Source: Bhargavaea cecembensis DSE10
GTDB taxonomy: Bacteria > Bacillota > Bacilli > Bacillales_A > Planococcaceae
Direction of reading: 5' to 3'
Assembly (NCBI RefSeq): GCF_000348905.1
Contig: NZ_AOFT01000008.1
Span: forward strand, 1 to 64,000
DNA: 64,000 bases
The notes under the pieces were generated by a model. That model did no database searches, had not been told where the DNA came from, and was given only the letters and a program-made list of their open reading frames with translations. Positions 1 through 7,451 of this stretch are shown piece by piece. Positions within the stretch are counted from its first letter, which is position 1. Each line of letters starts with the position of its first letter. A program made the position numbers and the translations under genes.

Positions 1-52
1 GATTGGACGTGTGAATGACGAGATTAACAAGATGAATGACGAAATCATCGCC
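1..52 (+). repeat. 21-bp phased repeat array A1 (GAATGACGA family), partial
   Basis: The word GAATGACGA begins at 13 and 34, exactly 21 bp apart. The first ten bases of the window match the tail of a preceding unit, so the array runs off the left edge. It stops 2 bp before the stop codon of the NERD gene at 55. The same word, in the opposite orientation, makes up the array on the other side of that gene. Confidence 0.85.
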
Positions 53-54
53 GG

Positions 55-1038
55 CTATCGTTTCTGAATCAGTGTTTTTCCTTTCAAGTGCCTCATGGGA
101 TCAAATCTGAATGCCCGCTTATTGGTACTGCCAAGTACGTCCAGCTCAACGCTATTCAAGTGGCGGAGTCCGGTAGATATAGAAGGTATTCCGGTGAACT
201 CGCAGAATGCCCGTGTGGTGATGACCGGGTTGATCAGCAAAAAGTAGTCGAGCAGGGATTGTTGGTACGGATTACCCGCTGGAACGCCACAGGTGGGACA
301 TTCCAGCTTTCTTCTTGTCATCCATCTCAATTGACCATCACACTTTTCGCATAAGAGACCTCTTTTGAACTCGTGCGGATAGATGCCATAGTGTTGTTCA
401 ATCTGTATCCGTTCCGGCCCAAGCTCTTCTGCAAGAATCCGGCTGACAACCATGTTTGCCGGTGTGCCGCCGGGATCGGCTGCTAACGCAATTTTACGCC
501 TCAGGATATAGGGCAATTCCTTTACAGATACGAAAGGTGCGTCCTCCGGCAGTCCAATCCATGTGTTGCGCGCGGCGAATGCCACCACTCCACTAATCTT
601 TTTCGAGAAGCCTCTTTGGCGAAGCCAATCGGTGAGGCCCTCCTTCTGATTTTCAAGTTGCATAATCGGACAATCAAACGTGAGAACCGAACCGTCTTCT
701 TCGGTGCGTTCCAGCCTACGGGGGTTCTCAAGATAGTGAAGCGTCCCCTTGATCATCTTTGCCTCGATGATGACAATCCCATTGTCTGTCACCAGCAAGG
801 TGTCAAACTGCGCCACATGGGCTTCATTGATTCTGAGCCGGATATCCCGAAGGATCCACCAGTTGCCTGGCAGTCGCAGGCTTTTCATGTATTGTTCGAC
901 TTTCTGTTCCCCGCTAAATCCCGCTTCCACTTTTTTCAGCCGATCGGCAATCCAATCCCTTTCCGGGTGGTTCCGATGCAGCCTGCGAAGCATGCTTTCC
1001 AACTGCAATAAGTCCAACGGATATGGCCGCTCCCCCAA
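55..1038 (-). CDS. NERD domain (nuclease-related) protein 1, with zinc ribbon and C-terminal winged-helix-like region
   Basis: The protein is about 327 aa. The likely start is TTG at 1038, because AAAGGAGGG lies 7 nt upstream; in-frame ATGs further upstream lack such a site. A NERD domain follows a short N-terminal helix. It carries the PD-(D/E)XK-type residues QFD and IEAK, so the nuclease active site looks intact. A zinc ribbon (CEKC...CPTC) follows, and the C-terminal 70 residues look like a winged helix (ITTRAFCEFTGI...). NERD proteins are predicted nucleases, and their substrate is unknown. The gene lies between arrays A1 and A2, which are inverted copies of one 21-bp repeat family. The paralogue at 37166-38119 has the same domain order. 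That the C-terminal domain reads the repeat is inference. Confidence 0.85.
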   Translation of the reverse strand: MGERPYPLDLLQLESMLRRLHRNHPERDWIADRLKKVEAGFSGEQKVEQYMKSLRLPGNWWILRDIRLRINEAHVAQFDTLLVTDNGIVIIEAKMIKGTLHYLENPRRLERTEEDGSVLTFDCPIMQLENQKEGLTDWLRQRGFSKKISGVVAFAARNTWIGLPEDAPFVSVKELPYILRRKIALAADPGGTPANMVVSRILAEELGPERIQIEQHYGIYPHEFKRGLLCEKCDGQLRWMTRRKLECPTCGVPAGNPYQQSLLDYFLLINPVITTRAFCEFTGIPSISTGLRHLNSVELDVLGSTNKRAFRFDPMRHLKGKTLIQKR

Positions 1039-1218
1039 AGCACTCCCTCCTTTGTGAAACCATATCATGCCTTGAGAAAGCGTGATACACAGTGTGTTGG
1101 TATTGCGAATGGGAGCAGATCCCGATGACATTTTTGAAATTTGTATTAGCCCTGTGCCCCAAAATTGAATTTCCTCGAGTTAAGTAAGCCACATTTGGCA
1201 CCTATTTACATAACGGTT

Positions 1219-1312
1219 TCATCATTCGGGGACTTAATCTCGTCATTCGAGGTCGAAGTTTTGTCATTAACGGCCCCAGTCTCGTCATTCACCACTTGTG
1301 ATTTCATCATTC
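1219..1312 (-). repeat. 21-bp phased repeat array A2 (GAATGACGA family)
   Basis: On the plus strand TCGTCATTC or a one- or two-base variant begins at 1219, 1240, 1261, 1282 and 1304, giving steps of 21, 21, 21 and 22 bp. Bases between the words are not conserved. The array lies 180 bp upstream of the NERD-1 start and is inverted relative to A1 on the other side of the gene. Much of the gene-free stretch 1039-1375 is this array plus a terminator. Confidence 0.9.
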
Positions 1313-1324
1313 AGTCCCACACAC

Positions 1325-1363
1325 CAAAAACCCGCTACCTCCATCAGGGAAGTCAGCGGGTTC
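1325..1363 (-). terminator. terminator of the iclR-dmpF-dmpG operon
   Basis: On the minus strand the hairpin AACCCGCT...AGCGGGTTTTT lies just after the dmpG stop at 1376. It has an 8-bp stem and a T run. Confidence 0.85.
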
Positions 1364-1375
1364 CAATCTCTCTCT

Positions 1376-2401
1376 TTAGCTAAGCACTTTCTCTTTTTTC
1401 GCAGCAATTTCAGCAGCCACGTCGACAATCATGTCTTCCTGGCCGCCGACGACTTTGCGCTTTCCGAGTTCGATCAGGATGTCCCGGGAATCAATGTCAA
1501 ACTTCTTGGCGGCGCGCTTGGCGTGGAGCGCGAAGCTGGAGTAGACGCCCGCATAGCCGAGGGTCAGGCTGTCTTTCGTGATTTCCTGAGGCGACTGGAG
1601 GATCGGGGCGACGATGTCTTCTGCCAGGTCCATCATTTTGTACAGGTCGACGCCTGTTTCGATGCCCATCCGCTCCAGGACGGCAACGAGGACTTCCGTC
1701 TGGGTATTGCCCGCACCGGCACCGAGGCAGCGGACACTTCCGTCGATGCGCGTCGCGCCTTCCTCGATGGCGGCAAGCGTGTTCGCCATGGCGAGTGACA
1801 GGTTGTTGTGGGCGTGGAAGCCGACGTTGACACCGATCGACTGCTTCAGCGCACGGATCCGCTCTCGGACCTGGTCCGGAAGCAGGTAGCCGGCAGAGTC
1901 CACCACATAGACCGTGTCTGCACCGTAGCTTTCCATGAGCTTGGCCTGCTCGACCAGTTTTTCGACCGGTGCCATATGGGCCATCATGAGGAAGCCGACC
2001 GTTTCCATGCCGAGCTCTTTGGCGTAGGCGATGTGCTGCGGGGACACGTCCGCTTCGGTGACGTGCGTGGCGATCCGGGCCATCTTTGCGCCGAGATTGG
2101 CCGCTTCCTTGAGTTCGTGGAGCGTGCCGATGCCCGGCAGGAGAAGCACCGCAATCTTGGACTTGTCCGCGACGGACGCCGCCGCCTCGATCAGTTCCAT
2201 TTCATTGGTTTTGGACAGGCCATACTGCACGGACGAACCGGCGAGGCCATCTCCGTGCGATACTTCGATGTATGGAACGTTGGCGTCGTTCAGTGCTTTT
2301 GTTACGTCAAGGACCTGGTCGACCGTGAACTGGTGGGAGATGGCGTGGCTGCCGTCCCGCAGGGCGACTTCGGTCAATAGAATGTCTCTTTGTTTTGTCA
2401 T
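1376..2401 (-). CDS. dmpG: 4-hydroxy-2-oxovalerate aldolase
   Basis: The 341-aa protein has the usual length of DmpG/BphI/MhpE aldolases. The N-terminal TIM barrel begins with the RDGSH motif near residue 15, and the metal-binding HAHNN lies near residue 197. A C-terminal DmpG-type communication domain follows. The enzyme cleaves 4-hydroxy-2-oxovalerate to pyruvate and acetaldehyde, and in known complexes acetaldehyde is channelled to DmpF, encoded 13 bp upstream. A GGGGGA ribosome binding site supports the ATG start. The pair is the final step of meta-cleavage pathways. No hydratase or ring-cleavage gene is present nearby, so the source of the substrate is unknown. Confidence 0.95.
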   Translation of the reverse strand: MTKQRDILLTEVALRDGSHAISHQFTVDQVLDVTKALNDANVPYIEVSHGDGLAGSSVQYGLSKTNEMELIEAAASVADKSKIAVLLLPGIGTLHELKEAANLGAKMARIATHVTEADVSPQHIAYAKELGMETVGFLMMAHMAPVEKLVEQAKLMESYGADTVYVVDSAGYLLPDQVRERIRALKQSIGVNVGFHAHNNLSLAMANTLAAIEEGATRIDGSVRCLGAGAGNTQTEVLVAVLERMGIETGVDLYKMMDLAEDIVAPILQSPQEITKDSLTLGYAGVYSSFALHAKRAAKKFDIDSRDILIELGKRKVVGGQEDMIVDVAAEIAAKKEKVLS

Positions 2402-2414
2402 GGTCCGTTCCCCC

Positions 2415-3299
2415 TTAAACCGTTTGTTTCGCCAGTACGTTCTTGGCGAATTCTTCTGCGACTTTGACGCCTGCGGCTGTCATGATATCGAGGTTCCCCG
2501 CGTACTTCGGCAGGTAATCCCCTGCGCCTTCCACTTCAACGAAGATCGTGACCAGGTTGCCGTCAAAGAACGGTTCCGTGCGGAGACGGTAGCCCGGCAC
2601 ATAGGACTTGACGACTTCCGTCATGTCCTGGATGGACTTTCGGATGGCCTCTTCATCCATCTTCCCTTCCTCAACGAGCGTGTAGATCGTATCCCGCATG
2701 AGGATCGGCGGTTCCGCCGGGTTCAGGATAATGATCGCCTTGCCTTTTTTGGCACCGCCGACTTTTTCGATTGCGCGGGAAGTTGTTTCCGTGAATTCAT
2801 CGATATTGGCCCGTGTTCCCGGGCCTGCGCTCCGGCTCGAAATTGTTGCTACGATTTCGGCGTATTCGACCGGTGCGACCCGGTTGACTGCGTGGACCAT
2901 CGGGATGGTCGCCTGGCCGCCGCATGTGATGAGGTTGATGTTGTCCTTGTCCAGGTGCTCGTCCATGTTGACGGCTGCGCACACATACGGCCCGATCGCA
3001 GCCGGCGTCATGTCGATCACTTTCTTGCCCGCTTCCTGAAGCTCCTTTGAATTGTACAGATGTGCTTTAGCGGATGTCGCATCGAACACGATATCTGCGA
3101 GTTCCGGCTGCTCCAGGAATCCATCCACGCCGCTGTCGATCGCCGTATATCCGAGTTCGCGTGCCCGGCGCAGGCCGTCGGAATCCGGATCGATCCCGAT
3201 TACCGTTGTGAGTTCCAGCACGTCCGAGCGTCCCAATTTGATCATCAGGTCGGTCCCGATGTTCCCCGAACCGAGAATTGCCACTTTTACTTTTGACAC
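2415..3299 (-). CDS. dmpF: acetaldehyde dehydrogenase (acylating)
   Basis: The 294-aa protein begins with a Rossmann motif (GSGNIGTDL). The catalytic cysteine is in TCGGQATIP near residue 126, as in DmpF/MhpF. It oxidises acetaldehyde with NAD and CoA to acetyl-CoA and works as a heterodimer with the aldolase DmpG, encoded directly downstream. The start is GTG at 3299, placed by GGGGGAG about 6 nt upstream. The regulator gene lies 27 bp upstream in the same direction, so iclR, dmpF and dmpG probably form one transcript. Confidence 0.95.
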   Translation of the reverse strand: MSKVKVAILGSGNIGTDLMIKLGRSDVLELTTVIGIDPDSDGLRRARELGYTAIDSGVDGFLEQPELADIVFDATSAKAHLYNSKELQEAGKKVIDMTPAAIGPYVCAAVNMDEHLDKDNINLITCGGQATIPMVHAVNRVAPVEYAEIVATISSRSAGPGTRANIDEFTETTSRAIEKVGGAKKGKAIIILNPAEPPILMRDTIYTLVEEGKMDEEAIRKSIQDMTEVVKSYVPGYRLRTEPFFDGNLVTIFVEVEGAGDYLPKYAGNLDIMTAAGVKVAEEFAKNVLAKQTV

Positions 3300-3326
3300 A
3301 TGAATCTCCCCCTACCCATCGTATTT

Positions 3327-4109
3327 TCAAAGATTGACCGGCTGCGGATTGCGGTAGCCCAGTGCGGCCGATATTTCGGATGCCGCGGCCGTGATTTTCC
3401 CGATCATCTCTGCAAAGCTATGATCGTCCACTCTCACCTTTGGGGCGGAGCAGCTGATTGAAGCGGTTACATTCCCCTGATGGTCAAAGATCGGCGCAGC
3501 GACACATTTGAGGCCGAGCTCGATTTCCTCGTCATCGACGGCATAGCCGTTGTCCCTGATGGTTTTCAGGTGTTCCCTGATTGCAGTTGCATCAGTCATT
3601 GTGTGCTCCGTATGGGCGACCAGGTGATCGGAAGCGAGCATTCTATCAATCTGCTCGTCACTCTGATAAGCGAGGATCGCCTTACCCACACCTGTGCAAT
3701 GGACCGGCGCCCGCTTGCCGACGTGCGAGTAAATCGTCAATGTCCTCGGCCCTTCCAGCTTTTCCACATAGACCACTTCTTCCCGTTCCATGACGGCAAG
3801 GTGGACGGTTTCATGGAGCTCTTCCACGAGTCTCCTGATCAGTGGTGAGGCGATTTTCCGGATGTCCATGCTGTTGCCGACGGCATTCCCCAGTTCGAAC
3901 AGTTTGATGCCCAGCCGGTATTTCAGGCTTTCCGGGTCCTGCTGGAGGTACCCGCGATGTTCCAGTGTCTTGATGATTCCGTGGACGGTGCTCTTCGATA
4001 AGGCCAGCTTTTCGCTGATCTCCTTGATGCTCAGCTCAGGCTTGGATGCCATGAACAGTTCCAGGATATCGATCGCCCGGTCCACCGATTGAATAACTTT
4101 GACGGTCAC
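3327..4109 (-). CDS. IclR-family transcriptional regulator (of dmpFG)
   Basis: The 260-aa protein has an N-terminal winged helix (ISEKLALSKSTVHGIIKTL, near residues 30-50) and the IclR effector domain (HCTGVGKAILAY, then a C-terminal SCSAPKVRV segment). It starts at GTG after a GGAAGG site. It is the first gene of its operon and is followed by dmpF and dmpG, so it most likely controls them and itself. Two palindromic candidate operators lie upstream. The effector is unknown. Confidence 0.9.
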   Translation of the reverse strand: MTVKVIQSVDRAIDILELFMASKPELSIKEISEKLALSKSTVHGIIKTLEHRGYLQQDPESLKYRLGIKLFELGNAVGNSMDIRKIASPLIRRLVEELHETVHLAVMEREEVVYVEKLEGPRTLTIYSHVGKRAPVHCTGVGKAILAYQSDEQIDRMLASDHLVAHTEHTMTDATAIREHLKTIRDNGYAVDDEEIELGLKCVAAPIFDHQGNVTASISCSAPKVRVDDHSFAEMIGKITAAASEISAALGYRNPQPVNL

Positions 4110-4125
4110 TACCAGCCTTCCTTCC

Positions 4126-4150
4126 GTTCGGCATTGTCGAACGCCGTTCG
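4126..4150. promoter_or_regulatory. candidate IclR operator (GTTCG-N7-CGAAC)
   Basis: GTTCGGCATTGTCGAAC at 4126-4142 is a 17-bp inverted repeat. It overlaps a second one, CGAACGCCGTTCG, at 4138-4150. Both lie between the promoter and the GTG start of the IclR gene. The site is inferred from symmetry and position only. Confidence 0.5.
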
Positions 4151-4167
4151 TAAATATCGATGATATG

Positions 4168-4200
4168 TTTATCCTAAACGGAAAGCCAATCAGTTGTCAA
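4168..4200 (-). promoter_or_regulatory. promoter of the iclR-dmpFG operon with overlapping TTTCC-type operator
   Basis: Read on the minus strand, TTGACA (4200-4195) is followed after 18 bp by TAGGAT (4176-4171). The -10 region sits inside TTTATCCTAAACGGAAA (4168-4184). That sequence shares CTAAACGGAAA with an operator of the other IclR gene of this window (43958-43974, read in reverse). Confidence 0.55.
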
Positions 4201-4227
4201 TGAAGATTATGAAAATTTAATATAGGA

Positions 4228-4266
4228 ATTCAAAAGGACCTGCCTTCTGTTTCAGAAAGCAGGTCC
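4228..4266 (-). terminator. terminator after the HesB-like gene
   Basis: Hairpin GGACCTGC...GCAGGTCC lies just downstream of the stop codon at 4273 and is followed on the minus strand by a short T run. Confidence 0.7.
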
Positions 4267-4272
4267 CCGTCT

Positions 4273-4545
4273 TTAATCAATCATCTCGAATTGCCTGAAG
4301 CCTGTTTGGTCCGGGAGGTAATCAAGTGTTTTCCCCTTAAAATAATGGAGTTCTCCCTCATTAATAAGAAAACAGAAGCCATCCTTAGAAAATTCCCGGT
4401 CACCGGGCTGCGCGGACTCAACAAGTGTCAGCTTCAGGCTCAGCAGGCAGCTTTCCCGCATCCGGAGGCGGACGAACGGGCGGCCTGCAGACTGCAGACG
4501 CTTAGCCAGCTCCTCTTTTGACGCATCAGATACGGCAAACATCAC
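4273..4545 (-). CDS. HesB/IscA-like (Fe-S biosynthesis fold) small protein
   Basis: The protein is about 90 aa. The layout resembles Bacillus YneR/YqkB-type HesB-fold proteins: an N-terminal SDASKEELAKRL helix, a central LKLTLVE strand, DGFCFLI, and a closing TLDYLPDQTGF segment. The three conserved cysteines of true IscA scaffolds are not all present, so an Fe-S function is uncertain. The start (GTG at 4545 or ATG at 4542) overlaps the stop of the upstream VOC gene, which suggests translational coupling. Confidence 0.6.
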   Translation of the reverse strand: MMFAVSDASKEELAKRLQSAGRPFVRLRMRESCLLSLKLTLVESAQPGDREFSKDGFCFLINEGELHYFKGKTLDYLPDQTGFRQFEMID

Positions 4546-4970
4546 TCAAACGCCTGCTCCGGATCTTTTGAATAATTCAGGTCCCAAGTGAACCCGAACC
4601 GGTCTTCCACCTTGGCGTATCTGGCACCCCAGAATGTGTCCTGAAGCTCCATGATCCGGCGTCCTTCCACAAGCAGACCGTCATAGAGCCGGCGGATCTC
4701 CTCTTCCGATTCGCAGTCGATCAGCAGGGATAGGCCCCGGCGCGGGACTTCCGGTGCCGGCTCGGTCGAATCAGCCAGCATCAGCTGGAAATTGCCCCGC
4801 TTCAAATGGCAGTGGATGACATAGTCCTCGGCACCCTCTGGGGTCGGAAAGTCAGACTCCCCGTATGTCTGGACGCCCAGATTCTCCATGCCGAACAGGT
4901 CCGCATAAAACACGGCCGCTTCCTTTGCCCGGCCGTAAAACGTAAGGTAAGGTGTGATGCAATCTTTCAT
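4542..4970 (-). CDS. VOC-family (PhnB/glyoxalase-like) protein
   Basis: The protein is about 142 aa if translation starts at ATG 4970 (MKDCITPYLTF); an ATG at 5009 is in frame but lacks a clear ribosome binding site. It has a single PhnB-type vicinal-oxygen-chelate fold with YLTFYGRAKEAAVFYADLFG at the N terminus and a C-terminal FWGARYAKVEDRFGFTWDLN segment typical of the family. Function cannot be assigned; members bind small molecules. Two relatives lie at 23231 and 33631. Confidence 0.8.
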   Translation of the reverse strand: MKDCITPYLTFYGRAKEAAVFYADLFGMENLGVQTYGESDFPTPEGAEDYVIHCHLKRGNFQLMLADSTEPAPEVPRRGLSLLIDCESEEEIRRLYDGLLVEGRRIMELQDTFWGARYAKVEDRFGFTWDLNYSKDPEQAFE

Positions 4971-5084
4971 CAGTAACCGCCCCGCTTTCTGATTGTCTTC
5001 ATTAATCATACCCGATTTTGGAAAGGGTGAGCCGCATCTCCACCGTCAACGACTTCTGCATGTTTCTCTCTTTAAGACACAAAA

Positions 5085-5117
5085 TAGGCCAGCCTCCGGT
5101 TAAGGAGACTGGCCAGT
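5085..5117 (-). terminator. terminator ending an AT-rich non-coding stretch
   Basis: On the minus strand GGCCAGTCTCC-TTAA-CCGGAGGCTGGCC is followed by TATTTTG. It is a strong hairpin. It ends a strikingly AT-rich stretch (about 5118-5262) that follows the small membrane protein gene at 5268. The stretch may be a long 3' UTR or a small RNA. Apart from the terminator, I see no supported gene between 4971 and 5267. Confidence 0.7.
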
Positions 5118-5267
5118 AGCATGATTCCTAGTACTATTGTAATGCACAATCGACAAAAAGTATAGTAATATTTCCAAATCAGACAAATTATTTCTTCAGA
5201 ATTCCGTTGAGAGTTTATCTTACCATAGTATTTGCTATGCACCGTTATTTTTCCGTCCGGCTGATTG

Positions 5268-5471
5268 CTACTCACTCGTGCAGCCGAATTCATACGAGCT
5301 GGTGAATGTATTGTGGATGGTCAGTTCGACGGTGCCGCCGTTGTCCAGGCAGCCATCGGTCAAGGCACTGATTTCCTGCTTGGTAAAATAATGTTGCGCA
5401 GCCAGCAGAACCGCGGCCACCATCAATAGGGTGACTGCAAGGATGCCGATCTTGTGTCTGGTTTGAATCAT
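5268..5471 (-). CDS. small single-pass membrane or secreted protein, unknown
   Basis: The protein is 67 aa, starting at ATG 5471 with AGAGGAGGGGG just upstream. Residues 7-25 form one hydrophobic segment (IGILAVTLLMVAAVLLAAQ). The remainder is a short extracytoplasmic domain with two cysteines that could pair (GCLDNGG and FGCTSE). I recognise no family. Confidence 0.65.
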   Translation of the reverse strand: MIQTRHKIGILAVTLLMVAAVLLAAQHYFTKQEISALTDGCLDNGGTVELTIHNTFTSSYEFGCTSE

Positions 5472-5529
5472 GCGCCCCCTCCTCTTTCTCTCTATTACGG
5501 TCTTGGGTCCGGAGAGGTTTCGCCGGATT

Positions 5530-5619
5530 TCAGTGCCTGAACTTCTCCGACCGCACTCTGCGCGGTTTGAGCAGCACACCTGCCAGGGTGACGAGTCCTG
5601 CCACCAGAAGTTTCTTCAT
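5530..5619 (-). CDS. possible 29-aa hydrophobic peptide
   Basis: The ATG at 5619 lies 2 bp after the stop of the dehydrogenase gene and is preceded by GGTGGTGTGAGG. The peptide begins MKKLLVAGLVTLAGVLL and ends in a basic tail. It could be a coupled small membrane peptide. There is no family evidence, and a chance frame is possible. Confidence 0.3.
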   Translation of the reverse strand: MKKLLVAGLVTLAGVLLKPRRVRSEKFRH

Positions 5620-5621
5620 CC

Positions 5622-6590
5622 TCACACCACCCGGTTCTCAGGTGCACGTCCCGACAGCACCGCTTCGATGTCTTCCGAGTTCATGCTCATCATGGCGAGG
5701 CGCGTCTTGACGCTGGCGCTGCCGATGTGCGGGAGTGCCGTCACGTTCGGCAAGGTGAGGAGCTTGTGGTCGGATCCGATCGGTTCGCCTTCGAACACGT
5801 CGAGCCCGGCGGCCCAGATGCTGCCGTTTTTCAGGGCTTCATAAAGGGCTTCTTCATCGACGATTCCGCCGCGTGCAGCGTTGACGAGAACGGCGGTTTC
5901 CTTCATGAGACCGAGCTCCCGTTCGCCGATCAGGCCCCGGGTTTCGTCGGTGAGCGGCGTGAGGATCACGACAAAGTCGGACTGCTTCAGCAGGTCGTCC
6001 AGCACAGCATACCGGAAGCCGAACATCGACTCGGCCTCCGTCTTTCGCGTGCGGTTGTGGTAGAGAACGTCCATGTCAAAGCCGGAGGCGCGGCGGGCGA
6101 CACCTTCGCCGATGCGGCCCATGCCGACGATGCCGAGCGTGGCGCCAAAGATGTCCATGCCGGTGAAGCCCATCGGCGACCAGGAAGTCCACTTGCCCCC
6201 GCGGAGGAACCGCTCCGCCTGCCCGGTCTGCCTCGCGGCCGCGAGCATAAGTGTGAATGCCAGGTCTGCAGTGGTTTCTGTCAGGACGCCCGGGGTGTTC
6301 GTGACGATGATGCCCCTTTCTTTCGCAGCTTCCACGTCGATATTATTGTAGCCGACGGCAAGATTTGCGATCACTTGGAGTGTCTCGCCTGCCTGAATCA
6401 CATCCCTGTCGACGGTGTCCCCCACATTCGTCCAGAGCGCGTGGGCCGTCTTCGCCTTTTCGACCAGCACCTCTTTCGGAGGAACCTCGTCCTCGCTCGG
6501 CCACATGTCCACTGCAAACGTTTCACGCAGCCTTGAGACGGCCTCCTCCGGCAGCTTCCTTGTGATAAAAATCTTCTTCATTCCCCGCAT
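5622..6590 (-). CDS. D-isomer specific 2-hydroxyacid dehydrogenase (glyoxylate/hydroxypyruvate reductase type)
   Basis: The 322-aa protein has the family length. The NAD(P) Rossmann motif GMGRIGEGVARR lies near residue 158. The catalytic triad positions are visible: Arg in NAARGGIVDE, Glu in DVFEGEP and His in LPHIGSAS. It reduces 2-oxoacids such as glyoxylate to D-2-hydroxyacids; the substrate cannot be fixed from sequence. The start could be ATG 6590 or ATG 6581; each has a GGGG-type site upstream. It stands alone on the minus strand, followed by two very small genes. Confidence 0.92.
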   Translation of the reverse strand: MRGMKKIFITRKLPEEAVSRLRETFAVDMWPSEDEVPPKEVLVEKAKTAHALWTNVGDTVDRDVIQAGETLQVIANLAVGYNNIDVEAAKERGIIVTNTPGVLTETTADLAFTLMLAAARQTGQAERFLRGGKWTSWSPMGFTGMDIFGATLGIVGMGRIGEGVARRASGFDMDVLYHNRTRKTEAESMFGFRYAVLDDLLKQSDFVVILTPLTDETRGLIGERELGLMKETAVLVNAARGGIVDEEALYEALKNGSIWAAGLDVFEGEPIGSDHKLLTLPNVTALPHIGSASVKTRLAMMSMNSEDIEAVLSGRAPENRVV

Positions 6591-6653
6591 CCCCTTTCAT
6601 ATCCCACTGTAAAAAACCGCCGGAAATTGCATCCCGGCAGTTCAGTTTGGAGA

Positions 6654-7328
6654 TTATTTAGCTCCGACGGCTTCCTTTTCTTCGGAGTAATCGTCTTCTT
6701 CGATTTCCAGCACCTCGACCTCATCAATCTGGTCGAGCAGGCGGAGAAGGCGGCGGCGGTTGATCGTGCGTCCGGCCTTTCTCAGCTCAAGCAGGATCCA
6801 GTCCGGATCAAGCACATCTTCCTGCTCCATCAGGTGGCGGATCAGGGCGATGTCTTCGCGGTCGCGCTCGGACAGCTTGTTTTCCGGCCGGTTCACGTAG
6901 TTGTAATAACCGCTTTCCGACACGTCGAGCGTCATGCAGAGCCGGCGCACTTTGTGCTCGTCCTTCATCTCGTGGATCGCATCGAAGCGCTCGGTCTTTT
7001 TGATGTCGACCATCGAGGTAAATTTCTTGAGGATATCGTTTTCCTCACGCAGACGGCGCACTTCGCGCTCCAGCTCGCGGAGTCGGCGGTTCGGGTCGAT
7101 GCCCGGGGATTTCGGCTGGCGGCCGCGCTTTTTCGGGATGAGGCCCTCCTCGCCGGATTCCTCGTAGGCATCAAGCCAGTTTTTCAGCGTGTTCGGGTGG
7201 ACGCCGAATTCGCGGGCGACCGCTCCCTTTTTCCGCTTCTTTTCAAGGACTTCATTCACCGCCCGGAGCCTTTCCTCAAATGTTTTTTGTGGTTTGGCTT
7301 CTTTATCTTCGATCACGTTAGCCGCCAT
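6654..7328 (-). CDS. domesticated IS3-type transposase derivative (HTH + coiled coil + HTH), no integrase domain
   Basis: The protein is about 224 aa; the start at ATG 7328 is supported by AAGGGGGAGA. Residues 20-65 form an OrfA-like helix-turn-helix (VAREFGVHPNTLKNWLDAY). A leucine-zipper coiled coil follows (RRLRELEREVRRLREENDILKK). The next region resembles the N terminus of IS3 OrfB (CMTLDVSESGYYNYVNR). The DDE integrase core is absent, and the frame ends in an acidic tail. There are no terminal inverted repeats or target duplications, and it has its own promoter. This points to a former transposase kept as a DNA-binding protein (inference). Confidence 0.75.
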   Translation of the reverse strand: MAANVIEDKEAKPQKTFEERLRAVNEVLEKKRKKGAVAREFGVHPNTLKNWLDAYEESGEEGLIPKKRGRQPKSPGIDPNRRLRELEREVRRLREENDILKKFTSMVDIKKTERFDAIHEMKDEHKVRRLCMTLDVSESGYYNYVNRPENKLSERDREDIALIRHLMEQEDVLDPDWILLELRKAGRTINRRRLLRLLDQIDEVEVLEIEEDDYSEEKEAVGAK

Positions 7329-7364
7329 GCAGTTCTCCCCCTTGAACAAATTATCATTGACGCA

Positions 7365-7398
7365 ATTATAACAAATTTATGATGTGGATTGTCCATAG
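7365..7398 (-). promoter_or_regulatory. promoter of the IS3-derived gene
   Basis: On the minus strand TATAAT lies at 7370-7365. A weak TGGACA lies 19 bp upstream in an AT-rich stretch. The ribosome binding site and start follow about 35 bp downstream. Confidence 0.5.
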
Positions 7399-7451
7399 TT
7401 ATAGGAGGAAATTGCATTTTTTCTGTAGAAAAATGGTTCGATTTAAAGGGA

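Noticed and set aside
5072-5293. A 73-codon minus-strand frame with a hydrophobic C terminus, possibly a small toxin.
   Set aside because: It overlaps the supported small membrane protein gene and its end is formed by a terminator stem; no ribosome binding site near an internal start.
6654-7328. An active IS3 insertion sequence.
   Set aside because: No integrase domain, no terminal inverted repeats and no target duplication were seen.
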